A program made the translations under genes and the position numbers. Below are positions 37,001 to 45,900 of a DNA stretch of 64,000 bases, one piece after another. A model generated the notes under the pieces. It had not been told where the DNA came from. It was given only the letters and a program-made list of their open reading frames with translations, and made no database searches. This DNA comes from Pomacea canaliculata (Eukaryota > Mollusca > Gastropoda > Architaenioglossa > Ampullariidae): assembly GCF_003073045.1 (NCBI RefSeq), contig NC_037590.1, positions 35,534,327-35,598,326 on the forward strand, in the 5' to 3' direction. Each line of letters starts with the position of its first letter. Position 1 is the stretch's first letter.

Positions 37001-38552
37001 CGAAATAATTCCACACGTACAATCCAAAAGCAAAAAAAAAAAAACACAAAACAAACAAAAGCAAAACAAAATTTAAAAAAAACACAAAAACAAAACAAAA
37101 TATACAAAAAACAAAAAAATAACAAAAAACAAACAACACAAACACGCACACAATAAAAGTTTATCTTAGCTGCAAAGCTCGATTTTCATGTCACAGCTTC
37201 TGGACAAAAAAAAAAGGATCTTATGTCTACATGGGCGGCGAGAGATCTTGTTTCTTTGTTATATTATCTTTCTTGCTTCTGCTCTGTGTGTGTTTTGAGA
37301 AAGTTGAATGGGGTGATTATGGAGAGCTTATGGCGAGGCTAAGACCCGAGTGCTGTGCTGTTGATAGGTACTGGGCACGTGTTTTGTGCGCAAGGCCATG
37401 GACTACATCTTCACCCAGCGCGAGCTCAAATGGCTTGATGACATCATGCCGGATGCAGCCAAGAAAGAGAAGGAGGACAAGATGAAACTACAGGGCCTGG
37501 ATGACGAAGAGAAAGAGGTGAGAGAGCTTGCCACAGGTCACGTGACACTTTCCGTTCTCTAGAGAATCTCCTACAAACATAATGCACAGAAAAAATCAAC
37601 AACGCTGACGTCAGGCTTGTACTTAGATACGTTTATCTCGTGAAAGCCTCAGGGGGAGAGAAAGCTAGGACCACTTGTTTAAGCAGGCGTATCCGTGTAC
37701 AAATATGACCTCTTTCTGTGTATGGTAGCCTCGAAAATGGGAGGAGATGTATTAAACCAGATTTAAACAATCAGTCTCTTGCACTGAGCTTTTTCAGCTA
37801 TAATAAGCAAATTTTACTAAGGGGTGGGTTAGTGTTTTAGTTTGATTTTATTTAATGCACCTTGCCGAAGTGATGAGCCTCATTCTCCTGCTGTGCAGAA
37901 TGCGAGTCTGCTGGGTGAGGAGTATGACCGGCTGATGGAGATCAAAGTGCAGCACGAGCGTATGGGCGAGAAGTACGGACAGCGCGTGACGCGTCGCGCC
38001 TCCCTCGACACCGACCGCGTCAACATCAGCGAGGAGATGACTCGCACCGGCATCTGGATGCAGCTTCGCAACAACAAGCCTGAGTTGGAGGAGAGTAACA
38101 GGTCAGAAGCCATGGGCTTGCTCTTTTTCTTTCTATTCCCCCGCCATCTCTCTCTCCTGTTTTCCATTTATGTTTGTGTAAACAAAGCAAAGAGCCTCGG
38201 AAGCAATAAATCATGGGATTAGCTCGGTACAAAATCTTTGATGACTTTATTGGGGCTGAATGGGATGTGTATGTGTGATTTGAATGACTGAGTAAAGTAT
38301 GTAAAATCTTAATCGTGTTTTCGTTAGCTGCTCGTGGGCAAAGCAATGGATTGCTTCAATTTTGTAAGATTCGCCCTTCTCTTACCTGTTTCTACAGCAG
38401 ACTCCCCACCAACCCATCCACCCATCCATCCTCTTTCTCATTGCAGACATCACCGAAAGAGACGAAGTGAGAAAAACAACATCGCCAACGCAAACGATAA
38501 GGCTGCCGCCTTTTATTTACAAGACGACGAAGACCACGATCCAAAAGCATAA
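24416..38552 (+). CDS. Sodium-coupled bicarbonate transporter, SLC4 family (gene span, about 22 coding exons)
   Basis: This gene carries bicarbonate (with Na+) across the plasma membrane. Exons I place: 24416-24515, 24914-25044, 27427-27465, 28735-28870, 29065-29434, 29706-29803, 31108-31352, 31661-31807, 31970-32064, 32423-32597, 33078-33211, 33467-33689, 33841-34203, 34495-34598, 34767-34932, 35180-35358, 35645-35717, 36072-36140, 36397-36573, 37368-37517, 37899-38101, 38447-38552. They give about 1,160 codons, normal for Na+-coupled SLC4 proteins. Family landmarks seen are WKETARW and ERWSKPHVA in the cytosolic domain, [44 protein letters not shown] and YIYLRHVP-like [10 protein letters not shown]. 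The start ATG sits in a strong Kozak context (ccaccaccATGG). Four exons are off by one base relative to flanking splice phase. I cannot tell electrogenic NBCe from electroneutral NBCn/NDCBE types. Family assignment is very secure. Confidence 0.96.
25908..25925 (+). CDS. Possible 18-nt cassette microexon of the SLC4 gene
   Basis: An 18-base segment is bracketed by cctgcag and by a cag/gtacgc donor. It is phase 1 at both ends, so it could be added between the leader exon and the 27427-27465 exon without changing frame, contributing about six residues (GAFALA). The upstream tract is a TG repeat rather than pyrimidines, so this may be chance. Confidence 0.2.
27427..27465 (+). CDS. SLC4 small exon linking leader and cytosolic domain
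   Basis: This is a 39-base exon between tttctccag and a gcag/gtgaga donor. It is phase 1 in and phase 1 out and encodes [12 protein letters not shown]. Joined to the next exon it reads into [16 protein letters not shown], the expected SLC4 segment ahead of the cytosolic core. The exact phase match at both ends supports it. Confidence 0.7.
27670..27768. repeat. T-rich low-complexity stretch
   Basis: Nearly 100 bases of T runs broken by single G, A or C in an SLC4 intron. Open frames here encode only Lys runs on the reverse strand and are not genes. Confidence 0.85.
28735..31807 (+). CDS. SLC4 band 3-like cytosolic domain exons
   Basis: Five exons (28735-28870, 29065-29434, 29706-29803, 31108-31352, 31661-31807) encode the N-terminal cytosolic domain. 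Visible blocks are [93 protein letters not shown] and [17 protein letters not shown]. Two exons need one extra base: near 29134-29136, between VASLS and LHSLFELR, and near 31233-31237, where [10 protein letters not shown] should continue [11 protein letters not shown]. Adding one base to each restores the splice phase required by its neighbours. The donor after 29803 (AGG/gttatg) is weak. Confidence 0.92.
31970..32064 (+). CDS. SLC4 acidic linker exon
   Basis: This exon encodes a Pro/Ala then Glu-rich linker ([16 protein letters not shown]) ending TLQRTGR, the usual junction just ahead of the first membrane segment. It runs from an acceptor ctctttcag to a gcag/gtaaga donor and keeps phase with the next exon, which begins [12 protein letters not shown]. 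Confidence 0.9.
32423..33689 (+). CDS. SLC4 first membrane-domain exons
   Basis: Three exons (32423-32597, 33078-33211, 33467-33689) encode the start of the transport domain. [20 protein letters not shown] leads into the first helix. [12 protein letters not shown] follows, then [20 protein letters not shown] in the ion-path region, then [20 protein letters not shown]. These motifs are characteristic of SLC4 membrane domains. All junctions have clean GT-AG sites and matching phase. Confidence 0.95.
33841..34203 (+). CDS. SLC4 large extracellular loop exon
   Basis: A single 363-base exon encodes the long loop between membrane segments. It carries seven N-glycosylation sequons (NTT, NIT, NLT, NST, NVT, NTT, NWT) and four cysteines (the CSC pair, MCK and GCD), the cysteine count known for the loop of Na+-coupled SLC4 members. 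It ends in a helix reading [19 protein letters not shown]. Confidence 0.95.
34495..37517 (+). CDS. SLC4 later membrane-domain exons
   Basis: Seven exons (34495-34598, 34767-34932, 35180-35358, 35645-35717, 36072-36140, 36397-36573, 37368-37517) complete the transport domain. Landmarks are [115 protein letters not shown] and [16 protein letters not shown]. The exon at 34767-34932 carries one surplus base at about 34804-34806, just before SDKNPWW; removing one base makes its length 165 and restores phase with the next exon. Confidence 0.94.
34618..34680. repeat. TTTG/TTGG tetranucleotide microsatellite
   Basis: A run of tttg units passes into a run of ttgg units, in the SLC4 intron before 34767. 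Confidence 0.9.
37030..37142. repeat. A-rich low-complexity stretch
   Basis: About 110 bases of A runs broken by single C, G or T, inside the SLC4 intron before 37368. It follows a CA-repeat and TCTC tract at 36950-36995. No coding signal. Confidence 0.85.
37899..38552 (+). CDS. SLC4 cytosolic C-terminal tail exons
   Basis: Exon 37899-38101 encodes a charged tail ([20 protein letters not shown], then [15 protein letters not shown], comparable to the VNISDEM block of family members). The last exon, 38447-38552, is basic then acidic and ends DDEDHDPKA before TAA at 38550-38552. The final residues do not resemble the PDZ-binding ends (ETSL-like) of some vertebrate paralogues. Confidence 0.93.
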
Positions 38553-38883
38553 ATGATGGACTAGTCGATGGATTTGTCATCTACTTTTGACATCAGTGCA
38601 GCTGGACTGGGCCACGCCTAGCTCATCAGTGGATCCTTATTTTCACACTATTCGTCTCGACAGGAGACAGCAAATGGCCGCCATGTTTCCTCTCTCGTTA
38701 AAAGTTTTTTAGTTTCAAAAATTATTGGTTGAAGCAGTAACATTTCCCGTTTTATTTAGACAATGTGATGGCGATGTTTTTGTGATGAACTAAATCGGTT
38801 GTACAGAAAATCACAAAGACATCAAACGATATGGCAAACAACTTTTTGTTTTTTATTAAAAGGAGAATATTATATTTAAATTT

Positions 38884-38889
38884 AATAAA
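38884..38889 (+). terminator. Poly(A) signal of the SLC4 gene
   Basis: A canonical AATAAA lies about 330 bases after the SLC4 stop codon in an A/T-rich stretch. It is the first such hexamer I see downstream of the stop. Confidence 0.55.
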
Positions 38890-41602
38890 TATATATAAAT
38901 ATGTATATTTAGAACGGCAGCTTATAACATGTCATTGTTCATGATTAGTCCGTAGAACATTCTAGTGGCAAGGTCCCAGTGAAGAAAGGTGAAGGTCTTT
39001 TGATAGCAACGACTGTCGCGTGAAGGCCACAAAGGAAGTGACTGGCACACTGCTCAGTGAGCATGCTGAGTGTTGCTCAGTGAGCATGCTGGGTGTTGCT
39101 CAGTGAGCATGCTGGGTGTTGCTCAGTGAGCATGCTGAGTGTTACTCAGTGAGCATGCTGAGTGTTACTCAGTGAGTATGCTGAGTGTTGCTCACGCCGA
39201 TGTTCCACCAACCGCAGGGACTCATTTCTTTTTTTCCAGATCAGCCCACCTTCTCGATGCCTGCGATGATCAGGCGTTTCCAGATCGATGTGATATTATG
39301 TGCATTTATTCTCTGCAATTTTCGTTTGTTTCATTTTAGAAAAAATGATTGGGAATCTGGTTAGGTGTGATGCTGACTATTTTAATTTTAAAGAAACATA
39401 CGCTACAATCAAGTTTATGTTTATTTCCATGATCGTGGGAGATCACGTGGTCTTTTTTAGGTGGAGTTGGGGAAGATGTCGAGGGTGAAGGTCTTGAGAC
39501 TGGGTGACTGCGCCCTGCTGTGCCTTGTGAAAGTGCCTATCGTTGAATAGTTGTGGTTGCACCTGTGCTCTGCATTCTTTTTTCTTTTGCTGGGCATCCT
39601 GTGTATTTACCTGCCATGAAAAGCTGACTCGTTCAGCGTCTGGAGGGAAGATAGTGTCCATGGAGGACATTGTCCTGGATGTGAAGAGTCACTAACGCGT
39701 GCATCACATCGAGGAGCGGGGTAGCAGAATAAGAAGGGCAGGGGTAGGGTGGGGTGGTGTCAATGACCGAGCTTCTCCCACGTCATAGACAGGCCAGTGC
39801 ATTTATGCCAGTGTTGGTGAACCGTGGAGCAGTCAGGAATCAATCCACGATTTAGCCCGGTTTTTTTTTTTTCTTTGAGAGATTCGAGGTCACGTGATAA
39901 TTAGTCAACAAGCGATACACAAGTCTTCCCACATTCCTGCCCTCCAATCCACCCCAATCCCACCCCTTATTAAACATTACAGTGTTGAGTTATGGTCATA
40001 GTACATCCGGGCTATACGTGGGTGTGCTCGCACTCTTATCTCTCTCTCAGCCATTCACCTGTACACACGCTAGTTTTTACTCTTAATTTCACCTGCACAA
40101 GAGGGCTTGAGTACTAGCAATTATTATTTACATGTCCTTGTTTTGCTCTTTACTGTAAAAAAAAAAGCACAATACATTATGCAATAGTTTTAGAACGAAA
40201 GATGATTCTTGCTTCGTCACACCACACCTCTCTGACCACTGTTGATGACAACCTGTTGGTGAAGGATTGAGTGAGACTCGTGTGTATCATGTCACGTGCC
40301 GGACTGCAGGTAACACCAGGTGATCACAACGGTTTCCGAGAAGTTAAGCCCTCGAGTTCACGTCGACCTCCATCACTGTACTTTAACAGCTAAATGTTTT
40401 CCTATTTGTAAAGGTTTATACCAATGTTTTAATGAAAGATGTTGGCTATTTTATAAGCAAATTACTGTGAGTTGTTATAGTTTTATTTACTATATCCAGC
40501 ATCATCAACACACTATTGTATGTATGGAAGATTGTGTGAGAGAGAGAGAAACTAAGAATTTGTAGGTTCTTCAAGAAATGTACAAGTAGAGAAAAGGGAC
40601 TGTAAATACTACATCACGAGGCCCGAAATATCGGAAATTTAAAAAAAAAAAGATCTGTATGTTTTTAACCTACGGCAACTGAAATGTTGGTTCAGAAATA
40701 ACAGCTATGAGTGACCCTTAAACAGCTTTAAAACATTTAATTTGCTTCTTACACCGATAGAACTGAAAATTCGGTACAGATGGAACTTTGTGTGTATGTT
40801 ATAAAAATATGTCTTAATTTTTGCTGCAAAATAAAATGTTTCTGTTACAAGTGTCCCTTCCATGTGCAAGCTAAGCTCACTTGACATTTTATGGTTCATA
40901 ATGTTTCCCAACCTTTTATAAAATAATTTATATTTAAAACGTTTATCGGATGCTTATTTTAATAATAATCTGACCAAATAGAGTATAGACCTGTATAAAG
41001 AGATCAAAGAAGTGAATTATGAACACGAAATATCAAATAGTTTTGTCTTTATTAGCTCTGTACTATTAGCATATAGTAATTTTTTTAAATAGGTATTCAT
41101 TTATAATCAGTGTTTCATAATCTACAAACTAAACATGAATTTTTTTTCGTTGCTTGGGAAAATCGTTGTTTTTATTTGCATCATTTAGGAAATTTTGAAG
41201 TTTCTTCAAAAAGACAGTATTCACCTGTAAATAACAGATACTCATGTCACCAAACAATTTTTTTCCCGAGGATGTAACAAAATAGTTTTTGGAGAGAGTT
41301 CAGTGTTCATGTGTCATACTATGAGCCGCTTTCATTCCGACTCAGTGAATGGACATAATTTTCATGAGTTTATTTTTCTATGAACCTAGAAAAGCTGTTA
41401 GCAGCTGGCTTTGTGCCTTGATCGACGTCTAAGGTTCTAAGTTAATTAATACATCCTCCTGTACATAATTCCATTAATAAAACTCGAACCGGACAATTTA
41501 CAATTTTCCTGCCTCACAATATTTTACCTTGTACATTTGACGGAAAAATAAAGGAGATTAAAATTTTTGACTGTGTGGCTTTTCTTTTTTTCGTTTTCCT
41601 TT
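38890..41602. other. Region between the convergent SLC4 and Pif-like genes
   Basis: Apart from the 23-bp tandem repeat there is no gene. The stretch 40600-41550 is A/T-rich. There are no conserved frames and no RNA gene that I recognise. Confidence 0.5.
39052..39189. repeat. 23-bp tandem repeat, six copies
   Basis: Six consecutive 23-base units based on gctcagtgagcatgctgag plus tgtt fill exactly 138 bases, with a few substitutions between copies. It lies about 160 bases beyond the SLC4 poly(A) signal. Confidence 0.95.
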
Positions 41603-41608
41603 TTTATT
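41603..41608 (-). terminator. Poly(A) signal of the Pif-like gene
   Basis: The complement reads AATAAA about 65 bases after the TAG; a second AATAAA lies at 41624-41629. Either could serve. The short 3' untranslated region fits. Confidence 0.5.
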
Positions 41609-41672
41609 TTCTGTACAAAAATATTTATTAATGGTGAACACATTCTTGCAAAAATGTTGATCTTCGAGGGCT

Positions 41673-42916
41673 CTACGGGACGCAGGCTGCGAGACTGAAC
41701 TGCAAGAAACATCAGGATAATGCTTGTCAGTACAAGAAGAAGAAATACGAGATGGAGGGATGAAAAAAAGAGAAAAAGAAAAAGTTTGCTTTGTTCTCAC
41801 CTCATCAATCTCACCCCGGAACGGGTGGCCTTGTTGCAGGCAATTGCCGATGGTCAACGGCGCCTCTCTGGGTAACAGCGATCCTTGACAACAGAAAAAG
41901 GACTGATCAGAAATACGAGGGGAAAAAAAGATGCTCGAGAGAAGATATCTGCAGACTTTCTAAGAGGGTATAAACGCATGCAGTGAGGCTCACTCACACA
42001 CACACACAAACACAAATAACAAGTGCAACCAGAGACAGAAAAGCCACATCATCCAAACTTCCAGAAGATGACTCACCGGTCAGAGGCAGGTGTCTCTGTA
42101 TTCCGTTAGAATATCCGATGAGTTTATTGCCGTCGTAGACAAACTGAACATCATTCATGCCTGGTGTCTGCAACAAAAGTAGTTAATTCATGTTACATAT
42201 GAGACAAACTTAGTGAGGGTCTCCGGTAAAACCACATTACATAGCAGGTCGCTCGAATCATCATGAAAGGATTAATGACCAGCTGTTAATCTCGAGCACG
42301 ATTCGCATTTCCTAATCCTATACAACGTAATGCAACATCAACATAAGTAAATACAAACTTAGAGGAACTTTTAACATTAACAGGACATTCATTTATTTGT
42401 GTAGGTCTCTTTCTCTAACGACTGTCTGTTTCGATTTACAAGTCCAGTTTTTCCAGGTAGGAATTTCTCGCACTATGGATAAAGCGTTACCCTGTACCAT
42501 GGTATCAAAGGTAAAGAGAGGTAATGCGGGTGGGGTAGAGAAGCGGGTGGAACAACTGTAATCCAAATTAAATATCATAGCCCATAAACTAAAACGAAGC
42601 TCATGGTAGATTTTCCACGTGGAAAAAATATTTCATTAGCCTGCGCGCCAGGGTGTGTGAGTAGGCTTCACAATCACTGCTGTGTGGTTTCCCCTCTTTT
42701 CTTTGGTCACGTGCCATACCCAACTCACAAAGTGTGAGGACGGGCCCAGCCTCTCTCAAACAACCTCACGTGCAGTGTGAACTCACAGCTGGCAGGGTCA
42801 GGGTAGCTCCAGATGTGTTGCTGGTAGTCCTGAGGGTCAGTCGCACGTTGTTCTCTGTAGCTTGCAGCAGGAAGGAGGGTGCATCCCCCCATTTCCCAAT
42901 GGCATACAGTTGCCTA
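41673..42916 (-). CDS. Pif-like LamG domain, C-terminal half, and protein C-terminus
   Basis: Exons 42787-42916, 42077-42167, 41801-41865 and 41673-41699 supply the strands missing from the earlier half: LYAIGKWGDAPSFLLQATEN, VRLTLRTTS, DVQFVYDGNKLIGYSNGI, LPLTG, LTIGNC and FRGEIDE. The DG-x-NG and F-x-G-x-IDE pattern is typical of LamG folds. The last exon adds FSLAACVP and a TAG at 41673-41675. The acceptor of the 41801-41865 exon is a weak cagag that I chose because it fits phase 1. Confidence 0.8.
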
Positions 42917-45900
42917 CTATGTCTTCATACATGGTGATGCTCCTTTTCAACCTTCACATTCCAAAACAAAAAGCGGCGGGAATGCAAATAAAATGACATA
43001 TTTACAAAGGAAAGGAAAGTGTTTCTTTCTTGCTAATAGAGATCACTACAAATGTACTTCACAACTATTTAAAAATTACAAAGGCACAGATCAAACATTG
43101 CTACTCAGCTGTTTTGATTTCCTCAATCATGAAATTACTTTTGAAATTAATAGTTAATCCTAATGCAAGACTGCTTTTTACATGCCAAGGTTTTGTTCAT
43201 TCCAGGATTGTGCACGGATAAAAATTCATATAATCATACCTGCTTCCACTGCCAGGATTGGAAGAAGGCATAAGCGCCCTGACATCAGCAGGGATCTCGC
43301 CACTTCCACTCCTGACCGTGCCATCCGGCATAGTCACCTGCCAGGACCGCTTCACCTGACCCCCTCCACTGACGCCGCTGCTACCAGATGTCAAGGCTAA
43401 AAGGTCGGCGGGCATTTCCCCGACACCTGTGCGCCGTGTGCCATCGGGCATGACCACACTCCACCGTCGTTCCGTCCTCCCGCTAGTACCTGCGTTTATC
43501 ATAGCCTGCAGATCCGCCGGCATCTCCCCTTCACCTGTCCGCAGCGAGCCATCTGGCATCCTCGCGCTCCAACTTCTTTTTCCCGAGGCGCCAGCGAGGG
43601 AGGTCACGTCCGAGGGCGTGTCCCCACTTCCGGTCCTCGCCATTCCGTCGGGCATCGTCAGGTTCCAGCGACCTCGTCTCCTGACAGCCGCGTCTCCAGC
43701 AGAGCCTGACTGTGCAGACAGTCCACGACCCTCCACGTGTCCAGAACCTCCTCTCGCGCTCAGCAGAGACTTCAGGTCGGCAGGCATCTCTCCCACACCC
43801 GTGCGCTGCGAGCCGTCGGGCAGCGTCACGCTCCAGTGACTCTCACCTTTGACCGAGGCTTGGCCAGCTTCCAGGAGGGCCTGGACGTCAGCAGGCACGT
43901 CTCCAGTGCCGGACCTTACCGAGCCGTCAGGTAAGGTCAAAGTCCACTGACGCTGAGTGGCTGTTGCACCCCGACCATCACCCGCGCTCTCTGTCGCACT
44001 CCTTGGCCCTTGGACTGACTTCTGCTTGGCGCCTGTGTGTTGATGACCCCCCTGACTACCTCTGTTCCCAACCCTGTACCCAAGGTAGTTGGATCCTGAC
44101 GTTTGAGCGGCATCCCCGCCAGCAGGTGACCCTCCGGTCATGTGATGCAAGGCCGCCTGACAGCAAAAGCAAATTTACTGCCACACCGTGATAAACAATG
44201 TTTCTAAATTCTACTTCTTAAAAAAAGAAGCTACATAAAAAGTTCGATTATTAATGAAAATGCAAAACATTTCCTTATAATAATTATTGGAATTCTTTAC
44301 CAACCTTGAAAACGTCTGCTGGCGGTTCGCCGATGCCGCTAGAGAGGACACGCCCATCCTGGCTCATCAGCTGCCATCCCCGGGTTCCATGCGCCTGGTG
44401 AGACTGCTGTACGATTGTCACCTCCGAAACGGATTTATAGAACTCAGGTATCTCCTTGGGAACGATTCCATACCCAGAATTCAACACTTTTCCGGTAGAG
44501 TCAATTATAAACCATCTGTAGACAGCAGATCTTCAAATGCGTTACCTGAATACACCATGTTGCTAGATAATATGTTCAAATTTAATAGAAAATCGTTCTG
44601 TTAAATTCTTGTGATATAAGAATCTTCTTACATGTCTGAAGACATTGTCAATACCATACATAAAAAATAGTTTACACAATTGTAAATATTGGCAAGAAAC
44701 TTTTCAATTTTTAACAAACCTTTCCTGTGTCGCAGTCTCCGTGCTTTTACTGCCGCCGGATTTGTGAAAAAGGTCCTGCAGGTGATCAGGAATCTGGCCG
44801 TGGCCAGTCAGGCGAGTGCCATTGGATAAAACCACCTCCCACGTGACGTTGGTCGTGATGACGGGCAGGACGATCGAGCCCCGCACAAACTGGGTCACGC
44901 CAGAGGGCAGGCTGCCAACGCCCTCGACCAGCGTCGATCCGTCTGCGCGTTTGATGCTCCAGATGGCGCCATCGACGCCTGCGTCCGACTGCTGCAGCAG
45001 GACGCCGGAACGCAGGTCGCCATACTTGCTGAGGACATCTGCCGGCAGATCGCCGGAACCGGTTGCGAGAATCTCGCCGCCTGAGGACAGCACCGCCCAG
45101 CGTGTCACTGATTTCCTTTCAGACGACAGAACTTGGTCAAGCTTCAACTGCTGTACGATGCTGGCGGGAATTGACCCTTGACCGCCTGTTGCATTGCTAC
45201 CGTCAGTTTTGGACAGTTTCCACTCCACCACCTCAGGGCCTACTGTTTTTCACTTCCAGCAGTTTTCCTGCAACAAGACATAACATCCGAGTTATTTATG
45301 GAACGCGTTCAGGAATCAAAGACAATCTCCAGCTATCACATTTTTTCAGTAAAACTTTAATTTTCTTTAAAACGCTGGATCTTCCAAACTGCTGCTAGTT
45401 TCAGAATCTGAGTTTGTTCAACATACCTGGAGCGAATCCTGCATACAGGTTCCTAATGTCGTCGGGAATGTTTCCGATGCCAGACTTGATGACTTTGCCG
45501 GTGGGAAGCATTATGAACCAGTGTGATGTCGGCGAAGCTCGCAGCTGGAAGCTGTACTGGCTGGCCACATCAGCTGGCACCTCCCCTGACCCAGATCGCA
45601 TAACTCTACCGTCCATGCTTACCACCTGTCGAGAAGTCGCCACACAAAACTCATGAGACTGCTAAGTAATGACCTCGGCGGACTTCGAACCCATCCTCTG
45701 GTGATAAGCTAGTCGTCGCTAAGGGACTGATAATGATGTTGATGTTGACTCTTACAGGTTACAGCAATAATTTAAAAAAAAAAACAGTTATGACTTCCAA
45801 GTGTCACCACAAGTTACCTGCCAGCTGCCCAAATCGGCGCGTGATGGGGCCGGAGTGAGGACAAGGAACTGGCCCCGCCTGTTGGGCACGAAGACCACGC

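Noticed and set aside
43429-43839. Long plus-strand frame opposite the Pif-like repeat exon
   Set aside because: It is the antisense shadow of the repeat array; the minus strand has the Trp-led repeats, correct phase and splice sites.
45657-45780. Extra coding exon for the Pif-like protein
   Set aside because: Flanking exons 45818-46162 and 45427-45625 already join in phase 0, and the segment contains stops and a tRNA-like relic.
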